Source: Mediterranea sp. An20
GTDB lineage: Bacteria; Bacteroidota; Bacteroidia; Bacteroidales; Bacteroidaceae
Length of the DNA stretch: 64,000 nucleotides
Assembly: GCF_002160055.1 (NCBI RefSeq)
Contig: NZ_NFJV01000006.1
Span: 62,001 to 126,000 of the forward strand
Direction: 5' to 3'
The notes beneath the pieces are model-generated. The model made no database searches. It was not told the origin of the DNA and saw only the letters and a list, made by a program, of their open reading frames with translations. The position numbers and the translations under genes are program-made. This document shows positions 24,846-35,164 of the stretch, one piece after another. Position 1 is the first letter of the stretch. The number at the start of each line of letters is the position of its first letter.

Positions 24846-27545
24846 TTACAGTTTGTAGCTGAATCCCACCTCGAAGCTGGTCCCCTTGCGGTATCTCTCC
24901 ACTTCCACGGTTTCGCCGGTTTGGGGCACATCCTGTTTGAACAGGACATCGCGGTTCAGCAGGTCGTTGACCTGCAGCTTCAGGGCGAAATGCCTGTTCA
25001 GGTCGAAACTGGCGTTGAAGTTGAGCGTGTGCACAGCCTGTTGCATGATGTCGCCCAGTTGCGATACTCCCACGGCATGTATGCGTTTGCCTTGCAAGTT
25101 GTAGAGCAGTGCTAGGTTCAGGGCACGTTCTTCGCCGAAGCGGGGCGAATAAGTGATGTCTGCGTTGAGCAATATGGGCGAAGCGCCTTGCAGGGAACGT
25201 TCCTTGTTGGTGTAGGCACCGCTTTCGGGCAGCTTCACGTTGGTGTACATGTAAGATACGTTGGCGCCTAAGCGGAAATCCTTGAACAGGAGTTTCCTGA
25301 ATTCTGCCTCGATGCCGGCTGCCATGCCCTGGTCGGCATTCTGGAACGAGTGCAGGGTGGCGCCGCCCTGCAGGCGCTGGATGCGCTCGATGGGCTTGTC
25401 CAGGTGCTTGTAGTAGCCGGTGATGGAGAACATGTCGCCGTTCTCGCCGAAGCGTTCGTAGCGCAGGTCAAAGTTATAGTTGTAACTGTTCTGCAAGTCT
25501 TCGTTACCGCGGATTTGTGCCGAGCCATAGGATTCCTGGTAGAGGAACGGAGCCATTTCGATGAACGACGGGCGGGTGATGGTGCGCGAGAGCGAGAAGC
25601 GCAGGTTGTTCCGTTCGTTGAAGCTGTACTTCAGGTTCACGGTGGGGAAGAGGTCGTGCTTGTTCAGGTCGCGTCGGCGCTGGTACTTGCTTTCGCCCTC
25701 TATGGCATATTCCACCCACTGCTTGGCATACTCGTAGCGCAGGCCCACATTGACCAGGAGGGAAGGCAGCGGGTAGAAGTCGGTCTGCGCATAGGCGGCA
25801 TAGATGTTCATGCCGGCGCGGTAGGTGTCGTGGGGCTGCATGCGCCGTTCCACCACGATGTTGCCGTTGGCAATGTTCTCCTGGTTGAGGTAGCCGCTGG
25901 TCTGGTAGATGTCGTCGATGACGGGGTTCAGCCGGTTCACGTTGTAGTAGAAGCGGGTACCCATATAGTCGCGGTTCTTGTCTTTGTAGCTGAATCCGAT
26001 GCGGGCATTGTTCTGTTCGCTCCACTTGTATTTCAGGGCGAGGTTGCCCACCCATTCGTCTTCGTTCAGTTCACCGTAGTAGCGCATGGTTTCCTGCCGG
26101 TTCAGCTTGAAGAGGCTGAGTGAACCGTCGTCGGCTTTCTGGAACATCACCTGGCGGCGGTCGGGTTCCTCACTGCCGGTTTTGCCGTAGGAGCCTCCCC
26201 AGGCCAGTTCCCACTGCGTGCCGAAGTGGTGCATCCCGTTCAGCTGGTGGTTCTGCAGGGTATAGATGTGTGTGATGTCGTTGCTGCCGATGAGCCGGTG
26301 GTCTTCGGCGTCCACGCCTTCGCGGCGCTGGTAGGAGTCGCTGGCGTTGCGTGCATAGAAGAAGGTGTAGCCGATGCGGTCTTCCTTGCGCAGGGTGATG
26401 CCTGCCGAGGCGAGTGCCGCTATCTTCAGCGTGGCGGTGTATTCGTCGTAATCGAAGTCATTCTGTATGTTGCCTGTGGCCTCCATCGTTTTATAGAAAG
26501 CATCGTTCAGGATTTCCGTTTCGTTGCTGAGGCTGAACGAGCCCAGCAGGCTGAGTGTCTGGTTGCCGATGGCGATGTTGCGCCCGACGCCGATGTTTCC
26601 GCCAAATTCGGGCAGGGCAGTTTTACGTTCCACGTCGAAAGTGGTGTGGAAGATGTTGTTCTGCAGCACGTAGTCTTCAAAATCTCCTAAGCTCATGTTG
26701 TAGATGCTCTGGTCCATGGAGGGCGTCTTGAAGAGCGAGCCGCGGTCCATCTGGTAGAAGTCCTTGCCCAGGGCATTGAAGTGTCCGCCTGCATTGAAGC
26801 TGACGTTGAAGAAGTTGTCTGTGGTATTCTCTTTGGTGCTGATGTCGATGTGGGCACCGCTGTAGTCGGCAAAGGTGGCGGCATCGTACACCTTGCTGAC
26901 GGTGATGTTCTGTACGGTGCTCGAAGGGAAGAGGTCGAGGGGGATAAGCTTGTTGTCCGGGTTGGGTGACGCGATGGGCAGTCCGTTCAGCGTGGTGGTG
27001 CTGTAGCGGTCGCCCAGTCCGCGCACGATGAGCTGTCCGGCGTCGGCAATGGAGATACCGGTGATTTGCTTCACACCTTCCTGCACGCTGCTGATGCCTT
27101 TCAGGCTCATTTCCTTGGCGCCTAAGTTCTCGATGGCCAGGGTTGCTTTCCGGCGTTCCATCTGCAGGGCGCGTTCGCCCTCCAGGTTCTTGCGTGCCAC
27201 CACCTGTACTTCGCCCAGTACCTCGGCGTCCGGGGCCAGTTCGAAGTTCATGACCATGTCTGTATCGCCTATCCGGAGGTTTTCCACCGTTTCGGTCTTA
27301 TATCCTATGTACGACACTTGCAGGGAATACGTTCCCGGCTTCAGATTCAGCTGGTAATTGCCGTCCAGGTCGGTTATGGCGCCCTGGGTGGTTCCAGTCA
27401 CTTGCACCGTGGCGCCGGTCAGCGGTTCACGGGTCTCTTTGTCAATGATGTTGCCTTTGAGATTTCCTGCCATGACAGCCATGCAGGAAAGGGAGAGCAG
27501 TAAAATAAGGAAGAGAATCCTTCCCAAATCAAGTCTTGTACTCAT
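24846..27545 (-). CDS. TonB-dependent outer-membrane receptor
   Basis: Predicted 899 residues from the ATG at 27545; an upstream ATG at 27575 adds ten basic residues. A signal peptide (LFLILLLSLSCMAVMAG) is followed by a carboxypeptidase-regulatory-like domain (LKGNIIDKETREPLTGATVQV, residues ~27-110), a plug domain (~130-240; QLIVRGLGDRYSTTTLNGLP) and a long beta barrel ending in phenylalanine/tyrosine-rich strands with terminal SYKL. The N-terminal domain is typical of Bacteroidetes receptors. There is no SusD gene, no enzyme genes and no sigma/anti-sigma pair beside it, so the substrate is open. Confidence 0.92.
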   Translation of the reverse strand: MSTRLDLGRILFLILLLSLSCMAVMAGNLKGNIIDKETREPLTGATVQVTGTTQGAITDLDGNYQLNLKPGTYSLQVSYIGYKTETVENLRIGDTDMVMNFELAPDAEVLGEVQVVARKNLEGERALQMERRKATLAIENLGAKEMSLKGISSVQEGVKQITGISIADAGQLIVRGLGDRYSTTTLNGLPIASPNPDNKLIPLDLFPSSTVQNITVSKVYDAATFADYSGAHIDISTKENTTDNFFNVSFNAGGHFNALGKDFYQMDRGSLFKTPSMDQSIYNMSLGDFEDYVLQNNIFHTTFDVERKTALPEFGGNIGVGRNIAIGNQTLSLLGSFSLSNETEILNDAFYKTMEATGNIQNDFDYDEYTATLKIAALASAGITLRKEDRIGYTFFYARNASDSYQRREGVDAEDHRLIGSNDITHIYTLQNHQLNGMHHFGTQWELAWGGSYGKTGSEEPDRRQVMFQKADDGSLSLFKLNRQETMRYYGELNEDEWVGNLALKYKWSEQNNARIGFSYKDKNRDYMGTRFYYNVNRLNPVIDDIYQTSGYLNQENIANGNIVVERRMQPHDTYRAGMNIYAAYAQTDFYPLPSLLVNVGLRYEYAKQWVEYAIEGESKYQRRRDLNKHDLFPTVNLKYSFNERNNLRFSLSRTITRPSFIEMAPFLYQESYGSAQIRGNEDLQNSYNYNFDLRYERFGENGDMFSITGYYKHLDKPIERIQRLQGGATLHSFQNADQGMAAGIEAEFRKLLFKDFRLGANVSYMYTNVKLPESGAYTNKERSLQGASPILLNADITYSPRFGEERALNLALLYNLQGKRIHAVGVSQLGDIMQQAVHTLNFNASFDLNRHFALKLQVNDLLNRDVLFKQDVPQTGETVEVERYRKGTSFEVGFSYKL

Positions 27546-27681
27546 CTTTTTTGCTTGTTTCTTTTTCCGTTGCAAAGATGAGGCTTTCGTGTTACATCGT
27601 GGCTACAAAGGAGGTACGTTCGTTTTGCAGGTGTGTTAAGAATGTGTTGCAAGTTTGTGGGTCGTGTGAACGGGAAGAGCT

Positions 27682-27718
27682 AAAAAAAGATGCCAAGACG
27701 CTCACGCGTCCTGGCATC
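27682..27718 (-). terminator. Terminator of the nuo operon
   Basis: On the minus strand GATGCCA and GACGC pair with GCGTC and TGGCATC (12 pairs, one mismatch, 4-base loop), followed by a run of seven T. It lies 28 bases after the nuoN stop. The rest of 27546-27745 is the TonB receptor upstream region. Confidence 0.8.
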
Positions 27719-27745
27719 AAAGTTGTCCATAATATTAATTGCCAT

Positions 27746-29185
27746 TTACAAGCCAAAACTAAATTGGTCGATGCTCTCGTACACTACGCTTGCGATGCTC
27801 AACACAATGATGCCTGCCGTGCAGATGAGCAGGCTGGCCCGTGTGTAGTTATCGCTGCGGAAGGCAGCAATCGGTTCGTCGCTCTTGTTGATGTACATGG
27901 ATTTCACCACGCGCAGGTAGTAGTAGAGCGAGAGTACCGTGTTGACCAAGGCGATGAACACCAGCAGGTGGAAGCCGCTGTGGAAGGCTGCCGCGAAGAT
28001 GAAGAACTTCGAGAAGAAGCCTGCGAACGGAGGGATACCTGCCAGTGAGAACAGGGCCAGCGTCATCAGGAAAGCCAGACGCGGGTTGGTGGTGTACAGA
28101 CCGTTGTAGTCGGTCAGCGTCACCTTGCCCGAACGCTGCATGACAATGTTGATGACAGTGAAGACACCTAAATTGGCGAACAGGTAAATCAGTACGTAGT
28201 AAATCAGCGAAGTCATACCCATCGGCGTGCCGGCAATGACACCCAGCATGATGTAGCCTGCCTGCGAGATGCTGGAGAATGCCATCAGGCGCTGCAGGTT
28301 CTGCTGGCGCAGGGCAAACAGGTTGGCCAAGGTGATGGACAGGATGATAATCCAGTAGAGCACCGTCTGCCATTCTGTCACCATCGGAGCAAACACCTTG
28401 ATGAGGACAATCATCAGCACGAAGGCTGCCGAGCCTTTGGAGATGACGCTCAGATAAGCCGTCACGGTGCTGGGCGAACCTTCATAAACATCGGCTGTCC
28501 ACAAGTGGAACGGAACCAGCGAAATCTTGAAGCCCATGCCCGAGAAGAAGAACACGAAAGCCATCACCTGCAAGGCATTGCCGTCGAGGGCGGCGGGTAT
28601 GTCCTCAAAATACAGCGTTCCTGTCGTGCCGTATATCAGCGAGAGGCCGAAGAGCAGCAGGGCACTGGAGAACATGGCGGTCAGGATGTACTTGGCACCA
28701 GCCTCGGCCGACTGTTGGCGGTATTTGTCGAAAGCTACCAGGGCAGCCATCGGGATGCTGGCCGTTTCCAGTCCGATGAAGAACATCAGGAAGTGACCGG
28801 CAGAAATCATGAAATACATACCCAGCAGCGTGGAGAGCGTCAGTACGTAGAACTCACCCTGTTTGATGTGGTTCTCCTCGCGGCGCATCCATACATGGGC
28901 CATCAGGAAGACGATGAGCGTGCCCACACTGAGAATGGATTTCACGATGCTCTGCACCGGCGAGTTGATGTACATGCCGCCGAAAGCCGAAACTTCCGGA
29001 CCCGGCACGATGGTAATGATGGTATGTATGAGGAGCAGGGCGATGGGAAGGAAGGTGTTGAGCACCGGTTTCCCGTCGCGCTTGTGGTTGTCAGGACTCA
29101 TAAAGAGGTCTGCGATGAAGAGAATGACGATGACGGCAATCAGCGAAAGCTCATCTCTCATCAGTAGGAATTGACTGTAATCCAT
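27746..29185 (-). CDS. nuoN: NADH-quinone oxidoreductase subunit N
   Basis: 479 residues, about 14 transmembrane helices, antiporter-like membrane subunit of complex I. Contains the family helices with conserved charged residues, for example [17 protein letters not shown] and the [18 protein letters not shown] lysine helix. Last gene of the nuo cluster, 27 bases after nuoM and followed by the terminator. In complex I it helps carry protons across the inner membrane. Confidence 0.95.
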   Translation of the reverse strand: MDYSQFLLMRDELSLIAVIVILFIADLFMSPDNHKRDGKPVLNTFLPIALLLIHTIITIVPGPEVSAFGGMYINSPVQSIVKSILSVGTLIVFLMAHVWMRREENHIKQGEFYVLTLSTLLGMYFMISAGHFLMFFIGLETASIPMAALVAFDKYRQQSAEAGAKYILTAMFSSALLLFGLSLIYGTTGTLYFEDIPAALDGNALQVMAFVFFFSGMGFKISLVPFHLWTADVYEGSPSTVTAYLSVISKGSAAFVLMIVLIKVFAPMVTEWQTVLYWIIILSITLANLFALRQQNLQRLMAFSSISQAGYIMLGVIAGTPMGMTSLIYYVLIYLFANLGVFTVINIVMQRSGKVTLTDYNGLYTTNPRLAFLMTLALFSLAGIPPFAGFFSKFFIFAAAFHSGFHLLVFIALVNTVLSLYYYLRVVKSMYINKSDEPIAAFRSDNYTRASLLICTAGIIVLSIASVVYESIDQFSFGL

Positions 29186-29212
29186 ATTTGTACAATTAGT
29201 TGGGGTTAATGG

Positions 29213-30703
29213 TTATTGAACTACTGCCAGATGATTGATTATCGGCAATACGCTGTCGCCAATCATATTGCTGATCCACCACGGTGCCAGACCGAGAGCA
29301 GCTACACAGGCAATGAGGATGATGACTGCCGTGCGTTCGTCCCACGTGGCATCTGTCAAGGCCAGGTGGTGCTTGTTGGTGCAGGTACCATACAGAATCT
29401 TGCCTACTACACGCAGGATGTAGACGGCGGTGATAACGATGGATGTCGTGGCCAGGATGGTCCAGACACGGTGGAAGGTGTCAGCATGCTGGAACGAACC
29501 GGTAAAGATGGTCATTTCGGCCACAAATCCGCTCAGACCCGGCAGACCCAAGTTGGCCAGACCGGCAATGACGTAGCACACCGACAGGAAAGGCATGATT
29601 TTCATCAGGCCGTTCAACTCGCGGATGTCACGGGTATGGGTGCGTCCGTAAATCATACCGATGAGGGCGAAGAACAAGGCCGTCATCAGTCCGTGTGACA
29701 GCATCTGGAGCACGGCACCCGTGCTGGCCGTCGTGTTCATCATCAGGATGGCGAAAAGCACCAGGCCGCAGTGCGACACCGAAGAGTAGGCGTTGATGTA
29801 CTTCAGGTCGGTCTGTACGCAAGCCGAGAAGGCACCGTAAACCACCGAGATACCGGTCAGGATGAGGAATATCCAAGACAGTTCGTTGGCTGCTTCAGGC
29901 ATCAGGAACATGGCGATACGGAAGCAACCGTAGCCTCCTAATTTCATCAGCACGCCGGCGTGCAGCATAGATACGGCCGTAGGCGCCGAGGCATGACCGT
30001 CGGGGCTCCATGTATGGAACGGGAACAAGGCACCCAATACGCCGAAACCGATGAAGGTCAGCGGGAACCAGATGCGCTGTTGTTCGATGGGGATGTTGTG
30101 CAGGCCGGCAATCTCCAGCAGGTTCATCGTCGTGGCACCCGAACCGAAGTAGATGCCCAGGATACCGATGAGCAGGAAAGCCGAACCGCCCATCAGCATC
30201 AGCGTCAGCTTCATGGCGGAGTATTCCTTGTGTCCGGAACCCCATACACCAATCAGCAGGTACATCGGAATCAGGGCAACCTCGTAGAACATGAACATGG
30301 TAAACAAGTCGATCGAGATGAAGAAACCGAATACACCCAGCGAAAGGAAGGTGAACCAGAGGAAGTATTCTTTCGTGAGCGGCTGCAGACGCCAGGAGGC
30401 GAACGTGCCGGTAAATACGATGATGGCAGAAAGCAGCAGCATCACGACGGAGATGCCGTCTACACCCACCGAATAATGTATGTTAAGTGCCGGATACCAG
30501 ACCATGTCGGCGCAGAACAGCATTTCGTCTGTGGCGCCTCCCTGACGTGCCTGGAGGTACATCACGGTCAGCGCGACGGACAATACCAGCAACGCCGAGG
30601 CTCCGGTCACCATCACCGTGCGTATCTGTGAGATGTTGCGGCTCAACCAGAGACCCAGCAACATCAGCAGGGGAATGAGAACAAATAATGATAAGAAATT
30701 CAT
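29213..30703 (-). CDS. nuoM: NADH-quinone oxidoreductase subunit M
   Basis: 496 residues, ~14 helices. Contains ALFPFHTWSPDGHASAPTAVS and MLHAGVLMKLGGYG, the proton-translocation motif of NuoM/MrpD-like subunits, and conserved VYGAFSACVQTDLKYINAYS. Membrane proton channel of complex I. Same strand and order as in other Bacteroidetes (L, M, N). Confidence 0.96.
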   Translation of the reverse strand: MNFLSLFVLIPLLMLLGLWLSRNISQIRTVMVTGASALLVLSVALTVMYLQARQGGATDEMLFCADMVWYPALNIHYSVGVDGISVVMLLLSAIIVFTGTFASWRLQPLTKEYFLWFTFLSLGVFGFFISIDLFTMFMFYEVALIPMYLLIGVWGSGHKEYSAMKLTLMLMGGSAFLLIGILGIYFGSGATTMNLLEIAGLHNIPIEQQRIWFPLTFIGFGVLGALFPFHTWSPDGHASAPTAVSMLHAGVLMKLGGYGCFRIAMFLMPEAANELSWIFLILTGISVVYGAFSACVQTDLKYINAYSSVSHCGLVLFAILMMNTTASTGAVLQMLSHGLMTALFFALIGMIYGRTHTRDIRELNGLMKIMPFLSVCYVIAGLANLGLPGLSGFVAEMTIFTGSFQHADTFHRVWTILATTSIVITAVYILRVVGKILYGTCTNKHHLALTDATWDERTAVIILIACVAALGLAPWWISNMIGDSVLPIINHLAVVQ

Positions 30704-30755
30704 CTTATGTGGTATTTAATATTTAGACTTCATTGTTAATTAATAGCTTTCTGCT

Positions 30756-32654
30756 TTACAGCAACAGTATAAGTATCAGGGCCAGCACACCCAGCAGGAA
30801 CACCAGCGCATATTGCTGGATGCGTCCGCTCTGCAGGGTACGGATGGAATCGCTGCCTGCATTCGAACTCCATGCCAGGAAGTTGAAGAAGCCGTCAACC
30901 ACGTGGCGGTCCCACCAGGCAATGGGGGTAGAGATGCGGCGGAAGATAATCCGGTGTGTGATGTACTGATAAATCTCGTCGATGTAGAAGCGGTGGTAAG
31001 CGGCTGTCCACAGACCACGGAACCGGCGTGCCAGGGCATCGGCCACAGGCTGTTTCTCCTTGGCATAGATAAATGTGGCCAGGGCGATGGCGATGATGGC
31101 GATGACTACGCTGGTAATGGCGATGGTCGGGTCGAGGTGAATGTCATAGGCATGGCCGTTGGAACTGATGAAGTGTCCGAACGGCAGGATGAACTGCCAG
31201 CCTCCCACTACCGTAACGGCAGCCAGGAACATCAACGGGAAAGTCATGGTCAGCGGACTCTCGTGCGGCGTGTGGGCTGCATGAAGTTCTTTGTTCTCTT
31301 TTCCCCAGAAAATGCCATAATACAAACGGAACATGTAGAAAGCGGTCATGGCGGCAATGACAGTCATAATCCATCCCATTACCGGGCTGAACTGGAAGCA
31401 GGCAGCCAGGATTTCGTCTTTCGAGAAGAATCCGGTGAACGGAGGAATACCGGCAATGGCCAGACAGGCAATGAGGAACGTGATGTGCGTGATGGGCATG
31501 TACTTGCGCAGACCTCCCATTGCCGACATCTCGTTGCTGTGTACCGCATGGATGATGCTACCGGCACCCAGGAAGAGCAGGGCTTTGAACATGGCGTGTG
31601 TAAACAGGTGATACATACTTGCCATGTAACCCAAACCGCCTTCGTGCGGGTCGCTGGCTGTGCAGACACCCAGGGCTACCATCATGAAACCAATCTGGGA
31701 AATGGTAGAGAAGGCAAGCACGCGCTTGATGTCGGTCTGCACGCAGGCGATACTTGCGGCAAAGAAAGCGGTGAATGCGCCTACGTAAGCCACGATGTGC
31801 AGCGTGGAAGGAGCATATTCGATGAACAGCGGGAACATGCGGGCTACCAGATAAACACCGGCTACCACCATGGTTGCGGCGTGGATCAGGGCGCTGACAG
31901 GTGTCGGGCCTTCCATGGCATCCGGCAACCAGATGTGCAACGGGAACATGGCACTCTTACCGGCACCACCGATAAACATCAGGCCTAATGCCAGCGGCAA
32001 CATGGCAGCACCGCCTTTGGCCAGAGCCATCTGGTCGGGAGTGAACGTGTAAGTCTCGGCAAAGTAACCGTAAATCAGGATACCAATCAGGAAGCCCAAG
32101 TCGGCAAAACGGGTAACGATGAATGCCTTCTTGGAAGCGGCAATGGCCGAAGGCTTGGTGTAGTAAAAGCCAATCAGCAGATAGGAAGATACGCCCACCA
32201 ACTCCCAGAACAGATACATTTGGAAAATGTTGGTTGCTACCACCAGGCCCAACATGGACATGGTGAACAGCGAAAGGAAGGCGTAATAACGCTGGAATCC
32301 TACCTCTCCCTTCATATAGCCGAAAGAGTAAATATGTACCATGAATGATACCGTGCTGATAACGATAAGCATCATGACAGAAATCGGATCGAGCAGGATA
32401 CCCATGTCAATGCTCAGCTTGTCTGTAAAAGGCAGCCAGGTAAAGTTGTAGGGCATCAGTGTTTCAAAAGTGCCGTCCGCCAGACGGGGACTGCTGAAGT
32501 AGATGGCAGCCGTCGCATAGGAAAGCACTGTCACCGCACCCAGCACCACCGTACCGATGAGACCTGCCGTGCGATGTGACATCCATTTGCCTCCCAGCCC
32601 GAGAATCAGAAACGAGAGGAACGGAAGCAGCAGAATCAGAATTGTATATTCCAT
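30756..32654 (-). CDS. nuoL: NADH-quinone oxidoreductase subunit L
   Basis: 632 residues. Antiporter-like core (MFPLHIWLPDAMEGPTPVSA, LIHAATMVVAGVYLVARMF) plus the C-terminal extension with the long lateral helix and final transmembrane helix that NuoL uses to brace the membrane arm. Full length for the family. It lies 39 bases after nuoK and 52 before nuoM. Confidence 0.96.
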   Translation of the reverse strand: MEYTILILLLPFLSFLILGLGGKWMSHRTAGLIGTVVLGAVTVLSYATAAIYFSSPRLADGTFETLMPYNFTWLPFTDKLSIDMGILLDPISVMMLIVISTVSFMVHIYSFGYMKGEVGFQRYYAFLSLFTMSMLGLVVATNIFQMYLFWELVGVSSYLLIGFYYTKPSAIAASKKAFIVTRFADLGFLIGILIYGYFAETYTFTPDQMALAKGGAAMLPLALGLMFIGGAGKSAMFPLHIWLPDAMEGPTPVSALIHAATMVVAGVYLVARMFPLFIEYAPSTLHIVAYVGAFTAFFAASIACVQTDIKRVLAFSTISQIGFMMVALGVCTASDPHEGGLGYMASMYHLFTHAMFKALLFLGAGSIIHAVHSNEMSAMGGLRKYMPITHITFLIACLAIAGIPPFTGFFSKDEILAACFQFSPVMGWIMTVIAAMTAFYMFRLYYGIFWGKENKELHAAHTPHESPLTMTFPLMFLAAVTVVGGWQFILPFGHFISSNGHAYDIHLDPTIAITSVVIAIIAIALATFIYAKEKQPVADALARRFRGLWTAAYHRFYIDEIYQYITHRIIFRRISTPIAWWDRHVVDGFFNFLAWSSNAGSDSIRTLQSGRIQQYALVFLLGVLALILILLL

Positions 32655-32693
32655 ATTAATTTTTCAGTTATTAGTTTTTCACTTCAATCGATA

Positions 32694-33002
32694 TTACCAC
32701 TTCAACTCCTCCAAGCGGTTCACCTGGATGCTGCGTATGTTCCGGTAGATGTTAATCATGATGGCAATGGCGATGGCTGTTTCGGCTGCCGCAATGGCGA
32801 TGGCGAACAGGGCGAAGAAGTAGCCTTCCAGCATGTCGGGGAACAAATAGCGGTTGAACACAGCAAAGTTGATGTCCGTAGCATTCAGAATCAACTCAAC
32901 GGATATAAGCATGGCCAGTGTGTTGCGTCGGGTAAAGAATCCGTAGGCACCGGCAAAAAGCATGATAGTAGAAACTATCAGATAATATTCCAAATGTACC
33001 AT
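32694..33002 (-). CDS. nuoK: NADH-quinone oxidoreductase subunit K
   Basis: 102 residues, three transmembrane helices. Shows the membrane glutamates of NuoK in MLISVELILNATDINF and AIAAAETAIAIAI. Small membrane subunit linking the antiporter-like subunits to the quinone module. Starts five bases after nuoJ. Confidence 0.96.
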   Translation of the reverse strand: MVHLEYYLIVSTIMLFAGAYGFFTRRNTLAMLISVELILNATDINFAVFNRYLFPDMLEGYFFALFAIAIAAAETAIAIAIMINIYRNIRSIQVNRLEELKW

Positions 33003-33007
33003 ATCTC

Positions 33008-33520
33008 TTATCTTTTACGTGCAATTAACAATCCGCCGATGATACATGCCAGCAACAGGATGCTGACTGCTTCGAACGGCAATAAATATCCATATTTGTC
33101 ACTGCTCAGCATGTGGAAGCCTATCTCTTTGAATCCTGTCTCAACATATTCAATGTCGGCAGGTGCCAGGAACTTATGCTTCAGCAGGACGAACAGTACG
33201 ATGATGCCTCCCACTAAGGTCGTGCCCAGTGCAGCCAGGAAACGGCTTCGTTTCAGCTTCTGGAATTTTACGCCCTCGCCGCTGGTCAGGAAGATGGAGA
33301 ATACGTAAAGCACGACCACGCCTCCGGCATATACCATGATTTGTACGGAACCGAGGAATGTATATCCCAGCAGGAAGTAGAAGCCTGCCGTGCCGAACAG
33401 TACAAACAGCAGGTAAGTGGCCGCACGCACGATGCGGTCGGTGGTCACCGTCAGGATGGAAAATACGGCAATGAAAGCCGCAAGGAAGTAGAAAACTACT
33501 GTTTCGAGTGTTATTTCCAT
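33008..33520 (-). CDS. nuoJ: NADH-quinone oxidoreductase subunit J
   Basis: 170 residues, five helices. VFYFLAAFIAVFSILTV start and the conserved tyrosine/glycine helix GYTFLGSVQIMVYAGGVVVL. Length is normal. Lies between nuoI (29 bases upstream) and nuoK. Confidence 0.95.
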   Translation of the reverse strand: MEITLETVVFYFLAAFIAVFSILTVTTDRIVRAATYLLFVLFGTAGFYFLLGYTFLGSVQIMVYAGGVVVLYVFSIFLTSGEGVKFQKLKRSRFLAALGTTLVGGIIVLFVLLKHKFLAPADIEYVETGFKEIGFHMLSSDKYGYLLPFEAVSILLLACIIGGLLIARKR

Positions 33521-33549
33521 TGTTTATAAGTGCTATTGCTTAATGTTAA

Positions 33550-34026
33550 TCATTCTTTTTTCTTCTCAGCCACGTGACTGCCCGGGTGGTTCAGTGTCAT
33601 GATCAGCTTAGAACGGTCGAATACGGCATGTTCGAATACCTGGTCGAAGGTGATGGCATTGTGCGGACAAGCGTTGACGCACAATTGGCAGAAAATGCAC
33701 GATCCCAGGTTGTATTCGTATTTGGCCAGTATCTTTTTCTTTTTCCCGTCCTCTGTCGTAATGGTCTCGCTGGTAACCTTGATGGTTCCGTTGGGGCAGG
33801 CCATCTGGCACAGTCCGCAGGCGATGCAGTGGTGCTCGTTGTTCTCGTTGTGAGGCATGGTCAGTGTCCCGCGGAAACGGTCGAACATTTTCAGCTCTTT
33901 TCTGTTTTCGGGATACTGTTCCGTAATCTTCTTCGTGAAGAATTCACGCATGGTCGTTTTCAAGCCGATGCCCAAGCTGCGCACCGCCTTGAACAAACCT
34001 CCAAAATATGTATCTTTTTCTTCCAT
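33550..34026 (-). CDS. nuoI: NADH-quinone oxidoreductase subunit I, 2x[4Fe-4S]
   Basis: 158 residues with two ferredoxin-type clusters: CIACGLCQMACPNGTI and CIFCQLCVNACPHNAI. These ligate the N6a and N6b centres that pass electrons toward NuoB. The C-terminus extends with a soluble tail (VAEKKKE). Because NuoEFG are absent from the cluster, the electron donor to this subunit is unlikely to be NADH through the usual flavin module. Confidence 0.95.
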   Translation of the reverse strand: MEEKDTYFGGLFKAVRSLGIGLKTTMREFFTKKITEQYPENRKELKMFDRFRGTLTMPHNENNEHHCIACGLCQMACPNGTIKVTSETITTEDGKKKKILAKYEYNLGSCIFCQLCVNACPHNAITFDQVFEHAVFDRSKLIMTLNHPGSHVAEKKKE

Positions 34027-34047
34027 AATCGTTGCTAACTATTGGGG

Positions 34048-35124
34048 TTAAAAGTGTAATCCGAAGGAGGCTACCAATGCCATGAGCAGCAGGTTGACCA
34101 TCGAAATCGGTACTAAATATTTCCATTCCAGTTTCAGAATCTGGTCAATTCGTAAGCGAGGGAATGTCCAACGCATCCACATCATCAGGAACACAACAAA
34201 GAATGCCTTGGCAAAGAACCAGATGACACCGGGAATGTAATCCATCACCATGTTGAATCCGTCCAGGCCCGGAATGTGCAGCGGCATCCATCCTCCCAGG
34301 AAGACGGTGGCGGCGATGGCCGAAACGATAAACAGGTTCAGGTATTCTGCCAGGTAGAAGAAACCGAAGTGCATACCACTGTATTCGGTGTGATAACCGG
34401 CCGTCAATTCACTCTCTGCTTCGGGCAGGTCGAACGGGCCACGGTTACACTCGGCATTACCGGCAATCAGGTAAATGATGAAAGCAATGATGGCAGGAAT
34501 GTGCCCTTTGAAAATCAGCCATCCGTCAGCTTGGCCGGCCACGATTTCGGAAATCTGCATGGTGCCGGTCAGTACGACCATCGTCAGGATGCTTAGGCCG
34601 ACAGACAGTTCATAACTGATGATCTGTGCACCGCTACGCATGGCACCGATGAGGGAATATTTGCTGTCTGAACTCCATCCGGCCAACAGGATACCTACCA
34701 CGCCGATGCTGGAGGCTGCCAACAGGAAGAATACGCCCACGTTGAAGTCGAGCACTTCCAGCCCCTTGTTGATGGGCAGGCAGGCGAATGTCAGGAATGA
34801 AGCGAGCAACACCATGTAGGGTGCCAGGTTGTACAGAAACTTATCGACGGTCTTCGGTGTGAAGATTTCCTTGGTCAGCATCTTCAGCACGTCGCTGATA
34901 ACCTGGATTGTTCCATAAGGACCCACACGGGTCGGACCGAGACGGCACTGGAAGAAACCGCATATCTTGCGCTCCATGTAAATCAAGAGGATGGCAAGGA
35001 TGGCATACATCAGCACGATGCATACTCCTACTACTACACACTCAATGAAGATGGCCAGCCCTTCGGGCATTACGGACGTCAGCATCTGGTGTATCCAGTT
35101 TGTTACAATACTAAAATCGAACAT
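34048..35124 (-). CDS. nuoH: NADH-quinone oxidoreductase subunit H
   Basis: 358 residues, about eight helices. Contains [21 protein letters not shown] and [20 protein letters not shown], hallmark quinone-chamber loops of NuoH, and [19 protein letters not shown] near the end. Joins the membrane arm to the quinone site. Confidence 0.96.
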   Translation of the reverse strand: MFDFSIVTNWIHQMLTSVMPEGLAIFIECVVVGVCIVLMYAILAILLIYMERKICGFFQCRLGPTRVGPYGTIQVISDVLKMLTKEIFTPKTVDKFLYNLAPYMVLLASFLTFACLPINKGLEVLDFNVGVFFLLAASSIGVVGILLAGWSSDSKYSLIGAMRSGAQIISYELSVGLSILTMVVLTGTMQISEIVAGQADGWLIFKGHIPAIIAFIIYLIAGNAECNRGPFDLPEAESELTAGYHTEYSGMHFGFFYLAEYLNLFIVSAIAATVFLGGWMPLHIPGLDGFNMVMDYIPGVIWFFAKAFFVVFLMMWMRWTFPRLRIDQILKLEWKYLVPISMVNLLLMALVASFGLHF

Positions 35125-35164
35125 CTTTTAATGTATTAATATGATTAAAGTGCTAATGTATTCA

